A stretch of 64,000 nt of DNA. Source: a bacterium. GTDB lineage: Bacteria > Cyanobacteriota > Vampirovibrionia > Gastranaerophilales > Gastranaerophilaceae. Below are positions 1-9,039 of the stretch, one piece after another; within the stretch, counting starts at the first letter, position 1; each line of letters begins with the position of its first letter. The DNA lies in the NCBI GenBank assembly GCA_017626055.1, contig JAGAJM010000014.1:1-64000 (forward strand). Reading direction: 5' to 3'. The notes beneath the pieces are model-generated. The model ran no database searches and was not told where the DNA came from. It was given only the letters and a program-made list of their open reading frames with translations. The position numbers were made by a program, and so were the translations under genes.

Positions 1-236
1 CTCGACTTCGTTTTTTAACGCTAACTTTGTTTGCGTTTCGTTCTTTTGTCTTGAATCATTTTTCGAAATTAACAAGTTTTCTGTTTTGCAATACTTTCAT
101 ATTGCTCACACTCGTTTTCAGCTATTCTGTTTTCAATGTTCAGTCTTTTTGTGTTCGCCGCCAACGCTACACTCAACACATATCTAAAGTTGACTCGCTA
201 TCGGGGCATTATCAGACCGGCTATTTTTATTCCGGT
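1..236 (-). other. rRNA operon 5' leader (pre-16S), runs off the left edge
   Basis: Read on the minus strand, this stretch follows a strong promoter and contains a boxA-like antitermination element but no credible gene. Near the edge it has a small inverted repeat (AACGC...GCGTT). This is the layout of a pre-16S leader, so the 16S gene should lie just beyond position 1. The 88-codon frame on the plus strand is phenylalanine- and serine-rich and has no ribosome binding site. It is regarded as chance. Identification is inferred, because no mature rRNA is inside the window. Confidence 0.55.
127..141 (-). promoter_or_regulatory. boxA-like antitermination element
   Basis: The minus strand reads GAACATTGAAAACAG. 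This closely matches the boxA of cyanobacterial rRNA operons (GAACCTTGAAAACTG). It lies about 95 bases after the predicted start of the leader transcript, where NusB/NusE-dependent antitermination is loaded. Confidence 0.55.
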
Positions 237-242
237 TCCCTC

Positions 243-270
243 ATCTTACTACTTCAATTTTTATTGTCAA
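243..270 (-). promoter_or_regulatory. rRNA operon promoter
   Basis: On the minus strand, TTGACA (265-270) is followed after 16 bases by TAAGAT (243-248). An A/T-rich tract at 271-300 lies where an UP element would be. Transcription would start near 236 and run to the left. The near-perfect -35 box, UP-like tract and downstream boxA suit an rRNA promoter. Confidence 0.65.
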
Positions 271-445
271 GTAGTTTTTTAAATAAATTTTAAAAAATAT
301 TTGCTATTTATATTTTCAAAATTCGATGTGCAATGTGCACGTTTTTCAGTGTAAAACAAAAAAAAATAAAAATCAAGTATTTTTTTGCATTTTTTGAAAA
401 ATTTTTTTATTTTCTGTAAATCCCCTAGGTGTCTAGTTTTTAGGA

Positions 446-486
446 GAAAAAAACGATACCTCTAAAATAGAAATATCGTTTTTTAT
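446..486 (-). terminator. terminator of secA
   Basis: AAACGATA and TATCGTTT form a stem with a 15-base loop. A run of T follows on the minus strand, and also on the plus strand. It lies about 30 bases after the secA stop. The remaining bases between 270 and 514 are A/T-rich and show nothing else. Confidence 0.75.
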
Positions 487-513
487 TAATTTAATATACA
501 TGTAATCGATTAT

Positions 514-3159
514 TTATTCTTCGAAATCATGCTCATCCATGTCACTGTTTAGAACTTGAATTCCAAATCTTGTTCTAAATAGATGTTTCACTGTATCACT
601 TTGGATCTCGTACATCATTCTATTAAATAGATCGTAAGCTTCTTTTTTGTATTCAATAAGTGGATCTTTTTGACCATAAGCTCTTAAACCAATACCTTCA
701 CGAAGCATGTCAATATTGTGTAAGTGATCAATCCATTTATTATCAACAACTTTTAATAAGACATCTTTTTCCAATTGTCTTACTAAGTTTTGAGAATTAA
801 ATGGTTCTTGTAAATCGTAATCCGCACCATAATCTTGAATTACTTGGTTATAGAATGAAATAATTTCAATTTCATGCGCTCTATACGCCTCAATCACAAA
901 ATCTTTTATCTTGTTGTACATAGGCTCAAAACGCATGTTCTGAATATCAGAAACTTCAAATGATGAAAGCTGAGGAACGATTGAATGTAATTCTCTAATC
1001 ATTGCTTCTAAATCTTCATACACATACTCCTCAACTTTTTGTTCTGGAGCAATGTAACTTTTCATCAATCTATCAATTTCTCGCTCAATCATGTAATAAA
1101 TATCATCTTGTAAACCTTCACCAGAAAGAACACGTCTTCTTTGGCGATAGAATTTTTCACGTTGAACATTCATAACATCATCATATTCAAGAACGGATTT
1201 TCTCATATCAAAATGGAATGTTTCAACTTTCTTTTGAGCTGATTCAATCTGTCTTGTAATCAATGGTGAATCAATAGCCATATTTTCTGGGATGTTCATC
1301 ATTGTCATAAGTTGTGAAATTTTTTCACCAGCAAATATTCTCATTAAGTTATCTTCTAAAGATAAGAAAAATCTAGTTGAACCAGGGTCACCTTGACGAG
1401 CTGCACGACCTCTTAACTGGTTATCAATACGTCGAGATTCATGACGTTCTGTCCCAATTACGTGCAAACCTCCAACTGCTACAACCTTTTCATGTTCGTA
1501 TTCAGTAGTTTCTCTAGCTTTCGCCAATGCTTCTTCTTTTAATCTTTCGTATTCTGGGTGCTCATCTGTAATTCCTTGTTCATCTAATTCAGCTTTCGCT
1601 AAATATTCAGCATTACCACCTAAAAGAATATCTGTACCACGACCAGCCATGTTAGTTGCAATTGTAACTGCACCTAACCTACCTGCTTGAGCAATAATAT
1701 ATGCTTCTTTTTCGTGATGTTTTGCATTTAACACATTATGACGAATACCACGTTGTTTTAGTAACGCTGAAACATACTCTGATTTTTCAATACTAATTGT
1801 ACCAACCAAAACAGGTCTGCCTAATTTGTGTTGAGCAACTATATCATCAACAACAGATAAATATTTTTGCACCTCTGTTTTGTAAATTACATCTGGATTA
1901 TTTACTCTGATATCTGGCTTGTTAGTTGGAATTGATGTTACTTCTAAATTATAAATTTTACCAAACTCAGCTTCTTCAGTCATTGCAGTACCTGTCATAC
2001 CAGAAAGTTTTGGGTACAATCTGAACAAGTTTTGGTATGTAATACTTGCCAATGTCTGTGTTTCATCTTGAATTGGCACACCCTCTTTTGCTTCAACAGC
2101 TTGGTGCAAACCATCTGACCAACGTCTGCCTTCCATTAAACGACCAGTAAATTCATCAACAATCATTACTTCGCCGTTTCTTACAACATAATCCGTATCT
2201 TTTACAAATAATTCTTTCGCTTTTAATGCTTGTAACAAATGATGAGCATATTGAGTTTGGATATCGAATAAATCTTTTACCCCAATCAACTCTTGAGCTT
2301 TATCAATACCATCTTCTGTTAAAATAACATTTTTATTTTTCTCATCAACAGTATAATCTTTTTCTTTTTCCAATTGAGGAGCAACTCTTGCCATCATTTG
2401 ATAAGTTTCAGCAGATTGTGCTAAACGACCACTAATAATCAATGGAGTTCTTGCTTCATCAATCAAAATACTGTCAACTTCGTCGATAATCGCATAATTG
2501 AATGGGCGTTGGACAAGCATTTCAACACCACCCGCCATATTATCTCTCAAATAGTCAAAACCGAATTCGTTATTTGTACCATAAGTAATATCACATCTAT
2601 ACGCATCACGTTTTACATCAAAATCTCTTGCGCCTTCACCATTAGACAAAACAACACCAACAGTTAAACCTAAGAATTTGTAAATGTTACCCATCCATTC
2701 ACTATCACGTTTTGCAAGGTAATCGTTTACCGTAACAACGTGGACACCTTTACCAGTTAATGCGTTCAAATACGCTGGCAAAGTTGCAACTAATGTTTTA
2801 CCTTCACCAGTTCTCATTTCTGCGATGTGCCCATTATGCAAGAAATAACCACCAATAAGCTGAACATCAAAGTGACGCATGTTTAAAACACGTTTGCCTG
2901 CTTCTCTCACTGTCGCAAACGCTTCTGGTAAAAGTTTATCTAATGCCTCTTTTTCTAATTTCAAATCTTCTTTGAAATTTTTAGATGTAGGACGTTTTGC
3001 CAAAATATCTTTAAACTCTTGAGTTTTCGCTTTCAATTGTTCATCGGTTAATGCTGCAAATTCAGGCTCTAAAGCATTGATATGCTCAATAATCCCCATA
3101 ATTGATTTAACTTTTCTCTCGTTAGGATCCCCCAAAAGCTTTAATAGCATGCTTATCAT
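514..3159 (-). CDS. secA: preprotein translocase ATPase SecA
   Basis: SecA is the motor ATPase that pushes unfolded preproteins through SecYEG. The 881-residue protein has the usual order: NBD1 with Walker A GEGKT (residues 118-122) and DEVDSILIDEARTPL, a preprotein cross-linking region, NBD2 with NMAGRGTDI and a QLRGRAARQGDPG motif, then helical wing and scaffold domains. The first ATG fits a GGAGAGG ribosome binding site 11 bases upstream. The next ATG, three codons on, lies too far away. It ends at DEHDFEE without the C-terminal zinc-binding CxCxxxxxxxxCH motif found in many SecA proteins, so SecB or ribosome contact through that tail is not expected. The gene stands alone between a terminator and the giant EF-hand gene. 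SecE is encoded at 25.8 kb. Confidence 0.98.
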   Translation of the reverse strand: MISMLLKLLGDPNERKVKSIMGIIEHINALEPEFAALTDEQLKAKTQEFKDILAKRPTSKNFKEDLKLEKEALDKLLPEAFATVREAGKRVLNMRHFDVQLIGGYFLHNGHIAEMRTGEGKTLVATLPAYLNALTGKGVHVVTVNDYLAKRDSEWMGNIYKFLGLTVGVVLSNGEGARDFDVKRDAYRCDITYGTNNEFGFDYLRDNMAGGVEMLVQRPFNYAIIDEVDSILIDEARTPLIISGRLAQSAETYQMMARVAPQLEKEKDYTVDEKNKNVILTEDGIDKAQELIGVKDLFDIQTQYAHHLLQALKAKELFVKDTDYVVRNGEVMIVDEFTGRLMEGRRWSDGLHQAVEAKEGVPIQDETQTLASITYQNLFRLYPKLSGMTGTAMTEEAEFGKIYNLEVTSIPTNKPDIRVNNPDVIYKTEVQKYLSVVDDIVAQHKLGRPVLVGTISIEKSEYVSALLKQRGIRHNVLNAKHHEKEAYIIAQAGRLGAVTIATNMAGRGTDILLGGNAEYLAKAELDEQGITDEHPEYERLKEEALAKARETTEYEHEKVVAVGGLHVIGTERHESRRIDNQLRGRAARQGDPGSTRFFLSLEDNLMRIFAGEKISQLMTMMNIPENMAIDSPLITRQIESAQKKVETFHFDMRKSVLEYDDVMNVQREKFYRQRRRVLSGEGLQDDIYYMIEREIDRLMKSYIAPEQKVEEYVYEDLEAMIRELHSIVPQLSSFEVSDIQNMRFEPMYNKIKDFVIEAYRAHEIEIISFYNQVIQDYGADYDLQEPFNSQNLVRQLEKDVLLKVVDNKWIDHLHNIDMLREGIGLRAYGQKDPLIEYKKEAYDLFNRMMYEIQSDTVKHLFRTRFGIQVLNSDMDEHDFEE

Positions 3160-3189
3160 TATTAATATTACCTCTCCAAGTTTATCTTA

Positions 3190-3204
3190 TTACACAAAGT
3201 GTAA
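3190..3204. promoter_or_regulatory. perfect inverted repeat upstream of secA
   Basis: TTACAC-AAA-GTGTAA is a perfect palindrome 31-45 bases before the secA start codon, so it lies in the leader or over the promoter. It could be an operator. No clear -35/-10 pair was seen around it. A role is only inferred. Confidence 0.3.
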
Positions 3205-3268
3205 CATAAATATTAATATTAATAAGGAAATGTTAATGAAAAATTAAGGATTCAAAGTTATACTGAGA

Positions 3269-6200
3269 TTATTCCGCCTTAATAATAACAATTGGAATCT
3301 TTTCTTCCATTGCTTTTCTTAAATACTCTTCAGGAATTGTATTGATATCATCTGTATAAAGAGCCGTAATTTTTGGGTTACTTACAAGAACTTCGTTGTG
3401 CGAGAACCCATTCATCAAGAAATTACCATCTTCATTATAACCAGCTTCTAGTAAAGCTTTGTATGCTTTTGCAAACTCAGGGTCAATTTGCTCTAAATTT
3501 TCAACAGTCATTGTTTGAGTACCTAATTGTTTTTTGATATTATCCATACGCTCTATGTATGCTTTATCAATTTCTTTCATTTGCTGGAATTCTGGTAATG
3601 CTTCAATTTCAGCATTTTGCACGCGTCTTAATTTAATAATTTCATCTTCAATTTGCTTCATTTCAGGCAATTCTCTTAATTGTTGATATTGTGCTTGCGT
3701 TAAAGCACCTTTACCCATTTTTTCTTGAATAAGAAGTTTACGTTTTGATTCTAAATCTCTAATTGCAGTATCATATTTTGAAATAATTGCATCTTTTTCA
3801 GCTGCAAAAGTTTTTGATAATGATTTATAATCAACACCTACCAAATTAGACTTCAAATTGTCAGAAATCATTGTTCTATGTAAATCTTTTGACCCTTTAT
3901 TACCATAAGCACTCAAATTTTGACCACCATAATATTCATTTAACATATTAGTAGTATTTTTACTCATAGAAAAAATATCTCTGCCATAACCAACATATTG
4001 ATGTTCATTTGCCACATCAAAAATAAATCCGTGATGGAATTCTTTAACTAATGCAGCTTTTCCATTAGTAACATAACTTGTACAAATTACTTTATCATCA
4101 GCAAAATCCTTAAATATTTCAAAGTTTGCAAAGTTTGCAGCTCTTGAACCTCCTGTTGTATAACCAGCTTCTGGAGTATGAATAAAGGCATAGAAATTAT
4201 CAATATCTTCTGAATTTACAATATTAACATCATATTTAACTCCATCACGATCCACAATTTGTTTTTTAGCATGTGCCATATAAGTTTCAGCAGTAGTTTG
4301 TGGAAGAACAAAATCTGTAGCTTTCATATCATCAATTTTTGATTTAATAGCTTTATCTAAATATCTTGATAAGCCATCTTTTTCTTTTGTTGAATATAAC
4401 ATTTGAGCAAGATCAAATGTATTTCCTTCTTTTAATCTAAATGCCATTCCATCAATAAATTCTTTACGCTCTGTTCTGCCAAACATATTTGAAGTTAAAC
4501 CTTTTTTAGTTGACATATATGCATCAATTGCATCTGAAGCTTCTACAATTTTATAAACTTTTTGAGCTTCTACATCTGAAATATTAAATTTTTTCGCAAT
4601 GAAATATGCATCAAAAGCAGCTTCTGAAGCTGAACCCGACATTTTATCTGTATTATGTAATAATGTAGCTAACATCAATGTTTTTTGATCACTTGGTGAT
4701 AAATTGTCAAATGCAGGATTTTGAACAATTTTTTGCATCGATTTAATCATCTTAACTGAATTTGCAGAATTATCGATTTGGTTAAATATTTCTGGCATAT
4801 CAGCAGATAATGTTTTTAACATTCTATTCAATTCTGGGATATCATTAGTTGTAACAAAATTAGAGTTTGTATATTCATCAACTGTTGATTTCATATTTTC
4901 AATTACTTCAATAGTTTTTACATCAGTAATATCCAAACTTGCTAAGTCTTTTGCCCTTGTATTAGGATATCCACCTAATTTGCCATCTTCAATTCTGAAA
5001 CCAAAGTAATCTTGAACTTTAGCTTGTTCCATTGGAGATAAATCTTTCATCATATTTTGAACTTTTGACACAAACTCTTCATGAGGCATTGTTAATTCAA
5101 TTTTTCTTAATCCAGACAAGTCCATTGTTTTTAATGAAGTTGCCATATCTTTTAAATTAGCATCAAAAGCTTGAACCCTTGCTGCTGATAATGGTTGGAA
5201 ATCTAATGATAAACTTTGAGTAACACCTCTTACAAGTTTTTCGTACTCCATATCATTTACTGGAATAAGGGGGATAATATCTTTAAGATTATTATCTGCT
5301 AAAATATTTTTATTTTTCAACATTGATAATAATAATTCTCTCTTTTCCATTTTTGACAATTCACATATGTTATTTTTACCCTTAACAGAATCAAAAGAAT
5401 TATATAAAATATAATCATTAATGCCTAATTTAGAAATTTGTTCAGCATCTAATACTTTATTCATTTGTTTAATCGTATCAATTGGCACTATATCCTTTGC
5501 CACAATTATAACCTGTGTAGGTACTAAACCTTCTTGCTTATAATTTGAATAAGTTTCTAGAACTAATTCCACATTATTTCTATTTGTAGATAATAATAAT
5601 TGAACCTTTTCATCTAAATCAAAATCTTTATCATAAACTAATGATTTCGCTAAATTAGTATTACCATAATTAATACTATTCAATAATACTTTAGCATCTT
5701 GAGCTGATATTTCATTATTATAAATAATATCTTTTGCAAATTTCGCATTTGCTTCTCTCACTGAAGACAACAACGCTGTAGAATCATCTATAGATAGTCC
5801 AAAATTTGAAATAACATCATCTGCAAATTCTTTATTATATTTATTTATTGAATCTAAAATTCTACAACTATCAAGCTTATTATAACCTTTTTCTAAATAT
5901 TTCGAAGCGAAATCCACATTATCTTTATTGATTGCAGCAGCATAAAATAACACTTGACTTGTTTTTAAATTTTTATCTGTACATAACTCATTAATAACAA
6001 ATTTAGCAGATTCTTCATCAACTATATTTGGTAAATAACTAGCCACCTCACTTCTTTGAATATTTTCATCATTCAATAAATATTCAACAAAAGGAATTTT
6101 ATAAGCAGGAGTATTCTCAAGTAATGTTTGAGCTATTTCCGGAGTTACATTATTATCCAAAATTAATCTATTTGCCAAAGATACATTCTCTTCATTTGTT

Positions 6201-8938
6201 CTACTCAAAATTACATTTACTTTATCTAAAGATACATCTGGAGTATCTATAATTGTTTTTATTAATGCAAAATTCCCATCATTAACTTGAGATAATAATT
6301 TTGTAATTTCCTCGTCTGTAAGTTCTTTAGATTTTATGATCTCAAACATTTGGGTTTTCGCATTTTGAACACTTGAAGAATCATCAGCTTTTATTACAGT
6401 ACTTAAATCAAATTCCTTAACTACACCAATTTCTTTGCGCAACTTCGCAATATAAGGTAATTCATATTTACAATTATATTTAACCAATAAAGTTTCTAAT
6501 TTATCCAAATATTCTGGAGTAGGATATATACCCTTATCGAACATTTCATCATAAATTCTTGAAACATCTTTTGAAAGAGCACTACGCATTTTAGATGGAG
6601 AATCCATATTTTGTTCTACAATAGCATCTAATTTTTCTTCAGGGGTTAAAATTCTTGAATTTGATACCTCTTCACTTCCTTTTTTAACTGAAACCTCACT
6701 CTCAACTTCTGGAGTCTTTTTAACTTCAGCATCAGCTTGTGGGTTTACTTCGACTTCTGCCTGTGGTTTTACTTCGACTTCAGCTTGTAGTTTAACCTCA
6801 ACTTGAGGTTTTGCTTCTACTTGAGGTTTAACCTCAACGTCTGGAGTAGATTTTGGAGCATTAACATCTGGTGCACCACCTTTAATATGACCTAATCTTG
6901 CAAGAGCCATGCCTGTTGCCAAATCAATAAACGCATCTGATGAACCATAATCATCACCAGCGATTTTTGTAATTCCATAAGAACCAGCAGCATTGATAAT
7001 TTCTTCAGCAAGTTCATTTGCAATAGCTTTATTTACTCCAAAAGCACTCATAAGTTTTGGAGCTAATTCATTTGCACCAACACCGACACCAGCAAATGAC
7101 ATATTCATCAATGTCTTTTTCATAACGGCTTTAGCGTCATCACCATTTGTTAAACCAACTGTAGCAGTCGCAACACCTGTTGTTGCCATTGATGAACCAA
7201 CTTTTGCGGCTTTTGATGCAATTTTAGAAGCCATGCCAGCACCTTGTTGGAATTTTGTAACTGCTGCAAATGCTTTTTCTGCTTTCGCTGCAGCATTAGC
7301 AACTTTAACAGCTTTTGTACCCCACTTAGCTGCACTTACTGCCATTTTTGCAGCTGCCATTTGACCAAGACCTGGAACAAATTGTAATGCAATTGTACCT
7401 GCAACTTCAAATACACCCTCTGTAACCATTTCAGTTACAACCATATTTTCATTGAATTGAGCAACATCTTTTGCAATATCACTTGTCCCAAACGCACTCT
7501 TATTCAACAATTCTAAATCTTTACCCATTTGGTCTAATGTTTTACCATTAGTTAAAGTTTGATATTCTGATTTGGAAGCTGATTTTGTTTCTTTCAAGAA
7601 ATGTAATAACATTTCACGCTTGTCAGCTTCTGTTTTAACTTCTTTACCTGTAACTGCACCATAATTTGCAATAATTGTATCTGCTATTTCATCATTAATT
7701 TGGAATTTTTCTTTAATTTCAGCTCTTAAAGTTGCATAATTCTTAGATTCTGAATTAGCTAGAATTCCATCTGTAACCTTAATTGTTGCATCCATTGCAT
7801 TTGCTTGTTGATATTTGCCTAATGCTACATCACGAGCGGCAATTTTATTTTTATCAAACTCAATACCAAATACTTGCTTATATCTTACTTTAAATTCTTC
7901 TTCTGTTTTTGCAGTAGCAAGAAGTTTAGCGGCTTTTGCATTAGCACCTAATTTCTTGTCCATATCTTCAACTGTTGTACATCCAAACCAACCACAAACA
8001 GTATCACCAACACTTGCAGCCCAACCATCTTCTTCTCTTGCGTCTTTATATTCTTTTTGTGCTTTAGTGTTTTGTTCGCTGAAATCTTTTGCAACAGTTT
8101 CGATTGCTTGTTTTTCAGTAATTTCACCGCCAGCATTTTGTTTTGCAATAATTGCACCACGTAAGAAGTCAATAGCTTTTTCCATATCTTTTGGATTTGT
8201 TCTTCTACCATGTGCATTAAGTTCTGTATTCATGCTGGTATTAAAGTCTTTGCGAGCTTTGTTGATATCTCCTTCAGATACTCCAGCTTCTCTTGCAGCT
8301 TTGCATAAAGTTTGCAATATTGATGTCAACATTACTCGTTGTTCTGCAGCTGAAGCTCCAGTTTCAGAAGTGATTGTATCAATAATTGAACTGTCACTCT
8401 TTTCTTCTTTTTCAAGATAGCTTTGATAACTGTCTAACATTTGTAAAACGTTTTTAGAATTTACATTTTTGTCCCAATAATTCTTCATTTTGATAACACT
8501 ATCACCCCAACTACCAGTGTTGTCATCAGCTATTCCATAGAAATTCTGAGCATGTTTATCTGCAGCTTTGCGAGTTTGCACTTGTTGTTGATACTTAGCA
8601 TCAGCTTTAAATTGTTCAGGATTTTCAACGTATTTGTCATTTAATACAGTACCATCATGCGCTACAACCCACTGTTTACCATTCTGATCAATACACAAAG
8701 AACGACCTTTTTCCAAGGATTTCAATTTAATCATTTGACGCTCAACAGGCTTACCATCTTTTCCTTTAAATTTTGCCGTTACCACACCTTCATACTCACC
8801 CTTTTCAATAACCCCATCCCCGTCTTTGTCAATTTGGTTGAAAATAGATTTTTTGACGTCAGAATCTTGTTGATTGATTCTAGCGCCAATCTTAAATTGA
8901 TTTAAATCTATTTGATTTTGCCCATTAATTTTCGTCAT
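3269..8938 (-). CDS. giant EF-hand and helical-repeat protein, unknown function
   Basis: I do not recognise this 1889-residue protein as a named family. In order it shows: an EF-hand-type calcium loop (DKDGDGVIEKGE, residues 37-48); a module with the motif IDTITSETG (about 125-260) that also occurs three times in the amidase at 52662-55316; an Ala/Gly-rich hydrophobic region (about 510-680); a Pro/Glu/Val/Lys linker of KPQVEV-type repeats (about 695-750); nine or so helical repeats of about 30 residues (875-1130); an HD-phosphohydrolase-like stretch with LLHNTDK near 1428, where HD has become HN; and a C-terminal coiled coil (about 1710-1780). There is no signal peptide. The start at 8938 is preferred over an ATG 15 codons upstream, because MTKINGQ begins the conserved-looking protein. 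Base composition matches the neighbours. Confidence 0.85.
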   Translation of the reverse strand: MTKINGQNQIDLNQFKIGARINQQDSDVKKSIFNQIDKDGDGVIEKGEYEGVVTAKFKGKDGKPVERQMIKLKSLEKGRSLCIDQNGKQWVVAHDGTVLNDKYVENPEQFKADAKYQQQVQTRKAADKHAQNFYGIADDNTGSWGDSVIKMKNYWDKNVNSKNVLQMLDSYQSYLEKEEKSDSSIIDTITSETGASAAEQRVMLTSILQTLCKAAREAGVSEGDINKARKDFNTSMNTELNAHGRRTNPKDMEKAIDFLRGAIIAKQNAGGEITEKQAIETVAKDFSEQNTKAQKEYKDAREEDGWAASVGDTVCGWFGCTTVEDMDKKLGANAKAAKLLATAKTEEEFKVRYKQVFGIEFDKNKIAARDVALGKYQQANAMDATIKVTDGILANSESKNYATLRAEIKEKFQINDEIADTIIANYGAVTGKEVKTEADKREMLLHFLKETKSASKSEYQTLTNGKTLDQMGKDLELLNKSAFGTSDIAKDVAQFNENMVVTEMVTEGVFEVAGTIALQFVPGLGQMAAAKMAVSAAKWGTKAVKVANAAAKAEKAFAAVTKFQQGAGMASKIASKAAKVGSSMATTGVATATVGLTNGDDAKAVMKKTLMNMSFAGVGVGANELAPKLMSAFGVNKAIANELAEEIINAAGSYGITKIAGDDYGSSDAFIDLATGMALARLGHIKGGAPDVNAPKSTPDVEVKPQVEAKPQVEVKLQAEVEVKPQAEVEVNPQADAEVKKTPEVESEVSVKKGSEEVSNSRILTPEEKLDAIVEQNMDSPSKMRSALSKDVSRIYDEMFDKGIYPTPEYLDKLETLLVKYNCKYELPYIAKLRKEIGVVKEFDLSTVIKADDSSSVQNAKTQMFEIIKSKELTDEEITKLLSQVNDGNFALIKTIIDTPDVSLDKVNVILSRTNEENVSLANRLILDNNVTPEIAQTLLENTPAYKIPFVEYLLNDENIQRSEVASYLPNIVDEESAKFVINELCTDKNLKTSQVLFYAAAINKDNVDFASKYLEKGYNKLDSCRILDSINKYNKEFADDVISNFGLSIDDSTALLSSVREANAKFAKDIIYNNEISAQDAKVLLNSINYGNTNLAKSLVYDKDFDLDEKVQLLLSTNRNNVELVLETYSNYKQEGLVPTQVIIVAKDIVPIDTIKQMNKVLDAEQISKLGINDYILYNSFDSVKGKNNICELSKMEKRELLLSMLKNKNILADNNLKDIIPLIPVNDMEYEKLVRGVTQSLSLDFQPLSAARVQAFDANLKDMATSLKTMDLSGLRKIELTMPHEEFVSKVQNMMKDLSPMEQAKVQDYFGFRIEDGKLGGYPNTRAKDLASLDITDVKTIEVIENMKSTVDEYTNSNFVTTNDIPELNRMLKTLSADMPEIFNQIDNSANSVKMIKSMQKIVQNPAFDNLSPSDQKTLMLATLLHNTDKMSGSASEAAFDAYFIAKKFNISDVEAQKVYKIVEASDAIDAYMSTKKGLTSNMFGRTERKEFIDGMAFRLKEGNTFDLAQMLYSTKEKDGLSRYLDKAIKSKIDDMKATDFVLPQTTAETYMAHAKKQIVDRDGVKYDVNIVNSEDIDNFYAFIHTPEAGYTTGGSRAANFANFEIFKDFADDKVICTSYVTNGKAALVKEFHHGFIFDVANEHQYVGYGRDIFSMSKNTTNMLNEYYGGQNLSAYGNKGSKDLHRTMISDNLKSNLVGVDYKSLSKTFAAEKDAIISKYDTAIRDLESKRKLLIQEKMGKGALTQAQYQQLRELPEMKQIEDEIIKLRRVQNAEIEALPEFQQMKEIDKAYIERMDNIKKQLGTQTMTVENLEQIDPEFAKAYKALLEAGYNEDGNFLMNGFSHNEVLVSNPKITALYTDDINTIPEEYLRKAMEEKIPIVIIKAE

Positions 8939-8945
8939 GATAATA

Positions 8946-8971
8946 CAACCTAATAAACATTTACTAGGTTG
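8946..8971 (-). promoter_or_regulatory. hairpin covering the ribosome binding site of the giant gene
   Basis: CAACCTAGTAAA pairs with TTTATTAGGTTG around a two-base centre, with one G-U pair. The 3' arm contains the only Shine-Dalgarno-like bases (TAGGTTG), seven bases before the ATG at 8938. If it folds, it would hide the ribosome binding site. This suggests translational control or mRNA protection. Confidence 0.45.
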
Positions 8972-9014
8972 TTTACGGCACACTTAATCCAAAACTTAAA
9001 AACTTTTGGACAAG

Positions 9015-9033
9015 TTGTAACATAATGTAACAA
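9015..9033. promoter_or_regulatory. TGTTACA direct-repeat motif upstream of the giant gene
   Basis: On the gene strand it reads TTGTTACATTATGTTACAA, two TGTTACA units spaced one helical turn apart. It lies 77-95 bases before the start codon. A 16/19 match lies 73-91 bases before the start at 41820. A binding site for a shared regulator is inferred. Confidence 0.35.
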
Positions 9034-9039
9034 AGTCGC

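Noticed and set aside
27-293. 88-codon open frame on the plus strand
   Set aside because: It lies opposite the rRNA promoter and leader, has no ribosome binding site, and has a Phe/Ser-rich composition typical of antisense A/T-rich DNA.
7815-8420. 201-codon frame antisense to the giant gene
   Set aside because: The sense strand has clear protein features. The opposite frame is rich in Ser, Ala and Leu, as expected of a shadow frame.
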